DNA of 6,048 bases, taken from positions 1 through 6,048 of the forward strand of contig CALPLL020000114.1 of NCBI GenBank assembly GCA_943324395.2, read 5' to 3'. Position numbers and translations under genes: made by a program. Under the pieces are notes generated by a model. That model worked only from the letters and a program-made list of their open reading frames with translations. It was not told the DNA's origin and ran no database searches. Shown here in pieces: positions 5,149-6,048 of this stretch. The DNA comes from Rhizobium sp. Q54 (GTDB lineage Bacteria > Bacteroidota > Bacteroidia > Flavobacteriales > Flavobacteriaceae). How positions within the stretch are numbered: the stretch's first letter is position 1; each line of letters opens with the position of its first letter.

Positions 5149-5174
5149 TTATCCAATGAACAGAACTAAAGATA

Positions 5175-5750
5175 ATGTTTAAAAATATTTTTAAAAATAA
5201 AGATAAAATGACCACTGAAAATACTGAAATGGATCAAGACCTTAACGCAACTGCATTGGAAAACAATGAAAATGAGGAGCAAGTAAATGTTGAGGAACTA
5301 AGTGTTGAAGAGCAATTAACTCAAGATTTAGCAAACGAAAAAGACAAGCATTTAAGACTTTTTGCTGAATTTGAAAACTATAAAAGAAGAACTTCAAAAG
5401 AAAGAATTGATTTATTCAAAACCGCAAATCAAGAAGTTTTATTAGCAATTTTACCAGTTTTAGACGATTTTGACAGAGCAATCATTGAAATAAAAAAATC
5501 GGAAGATGAAGTTTTATTGAAAGGGGTGGAATTGATTCATGATAAATTAAAAAGCACATTATTCTCAAAAGGTTTAGAAGAAGTAACTGTGAAAGCTGGG
5601 GATTTATTTGATGCTGATTTTGCTGAAGCAATCACTCAAATACCAGCTCCTTCCCCAAATTTGAAAGGAAAAATTGTTGACGTTCTTGAAAAAGGATACA
5701 AATTAGGAGATAAAATTATTCGTTTTCCTAAAGTAGTAATTGGAAACTAA
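5175..5750 (+). CDS. grpE: GrpE, nucleotide exchange factor for DnaK
   Basis: The 191-residue protein is the usual GrpE length. Residues 12-45 are an acidic, poorly ordered N-terminus. Residues 46-88 form the long dimer helix, with the hallmark RLFAEFENYKRRTSKE (61-76). LPVLDDFDRA (93-102) leads into the four-helix bundle. The beta wing that contacts the DnaK nucleotide-binding domain includes GLEEV (133-137) and FDADFAEAI (145-153). The C-terminal signature GKIVDVLEKGYKLGDKIIR (165-183) ends in FPKVVIGN. GrpE releases ADP from DnaK in the cytoplasm to complete the folding cycle, and the long helices act as a thermosensor in studied species. The first ATG (5175) fits the promoter spacing. An in-frame Met at residue 12 (codon at 5208) is an alternative start that would lose only a basic leader. 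dnaJ follows 56 nt downstream. Confidence 0.97.
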   Translation: MFKNIFKNKDKMTTENTEMDQDLNATALENNENEEQVNVEELSVEEQLTQDLANEKDKHLRLFAEFENYKRRTSKERIDLFKTANQEVLLAILPVLDDFDRAIIEIKKSEDEVLLKGVELIHDKLKSTLFSKGLEEVTVKAGDLFDADFAEAITQIPAPSPNLKGKIVDVLEKGYKLGDKIIRFPKVVIGN

Positions 5751-5760
5751 ATCTAATAGA

Positions 5761-5796
5761 CTTAATAATTGCCTTAACGGCCTAAGTTTGATTAAG
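5761..5796 (+). repeat. Nested inverted repeats between grpE and dnaJ
   Basis: CTTAAT (5761-5766) pairs with ATTAAG (5791-5796), and inside it CTTA (5773-5776) pairs with TAAG (5783-5786) around ACGGCC. No T-run follows, so it is not a terminator. It ends 10 nt before the dnaJ ATG and would be a weak hairpin in the shared mRNA. Confidence 0.35.
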
Positions 5797-5806
5797 ACAT
5801 CATAAA

Positions 5807-6048
5807 ATGAAAAAAGATTTTTACGAAATTTTAGGCATTTCAAGAAATGCAGATGCAGCCGAAATAAAAAAAGCCTATAGAAAAAAAGCAATCGAATTTC
5901 ACCCTGACAAAAATCCAGGTGATGCCGTTGCAGAAGATAACTTTAAGAAAGCAGCCGAAGCCTACGAAATTTTGAGCGACCCTCAAAAGAAAGCTAAATA
6001 CGATCAATACGGACATCAAGCCTTTGAAAATGGTGGTCAAGGTGGAGG
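5807..6048 (+). CDS. dnaJ: DnaJ (Hsp40) co-chaperone, 5' part only
   Basis: The gene starts at the ATG at 5807 and runs off the window after 80 complete codons. The visible part is a full J domain: DFYEILGIS (4-12), the basic helix II ([10 protein letters not shown], 21-30), the HPD triad at 32-34 that triggers DnaK ATP hydrolysis, and the helix III-IV segment [24 protein letters not shown] (46-69). It is followed by the start of a Gly-rich linker (GGQGG, 76-80). The position just after grpE in the same direction, with a 56-nt gap and no terminator, indicates an operon. The type I DnaJ call rests on the grpE linkage and the Gly/Phe-type linker; the zinc-finger domain lies outside the window. 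This partial frame has no odd residues. Confidence 0.95.
   Translation, partial: MKKDFYEILGISRNADAAEIKKAYRKKAIEFHPDKNPGDAVAEDNFKKAAEAYEILSDPQKKAKYDQYGHQAFENGGQGG

Noticed and set aside
5703..6040. Minus-strand open frames opposite the grpE end and dnaJ start
   Set aside because: They are shadows of dnaJ and grpE. Their hydrophobic look comes from reading Lys/Glu-rich codons in reverse.
1..6048. CRISPR array, IS element, phage or defence genes
   Set aside because: There are no regularly spaced direct repeats, transposase or integrase motifs, terminal inverted repeats or known defence domains in any frame inspected.

Overview
The window is AT-rich DNA from a member of the Bacteroidota, most likely a Flavobacterium or close relative. 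Three things point there. Candidate promoters carry the Bacteroidota -7 element TAnnTTTG rather than a TATAAT box. Shine-Dalgarno sites are mostly weak or absent. The proteins (GIN-domain/DUF2807 protein, long PspC protein, small PadR regulator, DUF4442 protein, TIGR01777 epimerase) form a typical flavobacterial set. The genus is inferred from these features, not from a database search.

Layout. Bases 1-145 hold a proline tRNA (anticodon TGG) with its promoter and a bidirectional terminator. Bases 161-3132 hold a three-gene minus-strand cassette, transcribed in the order padR-type regulator, PspC-domain membrane protein, secreted GIN/DUF2807 protein. The first two genes are 4 nt apart. A hairpin terminator and a possible new -7 element separate the second from the third. 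Bases 3133-3422 form a 290-base divergent control region. It holds a padR promoter, an imperfect dyad that could be the PadR operator, a structured RNA-like element in the long padR leader, and the start of the plus-strand DUF4442 gene. Bases 3423-4905 carry the DUF4442 hotdog-like protein, then a TIGR01777-family NAD(P)-binding epimerase with its own promoter and a strong terminator. Bases 4906-5174 are mostly non-coding, with one possible 23-residue minus-strand ORF and the grpE promoter. Bases 5175-6048 carry grpE and the first 80 codons of dnaJ, cut by the window end.

How the genes work together. GrpE and DnaJ are the nucleotide-exchange factor and J-domain co-chaperone of DnaK, and probably form one stress operon. 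The padR-pspC-GIN cassette looks like a Bacteroidota version of the PspC/Toastrack envelope-stress modules. A small PadR repressor probably controls a membrane protein with a cytoplasmic helical N-terminus, a PspC region and a beta-rich C-terminal domain, plus an exported beta-helical partner. I see no mobile element, CRISPR array, phage gene or clear sign of recent transfer. The best candidates for new biology are regulatory: the structured padR leader, the operator-like dyad, a hairpin that is perfect only in the minus-strand RNA, and a sigma-54-like sequence overlapping the grpE promoter.
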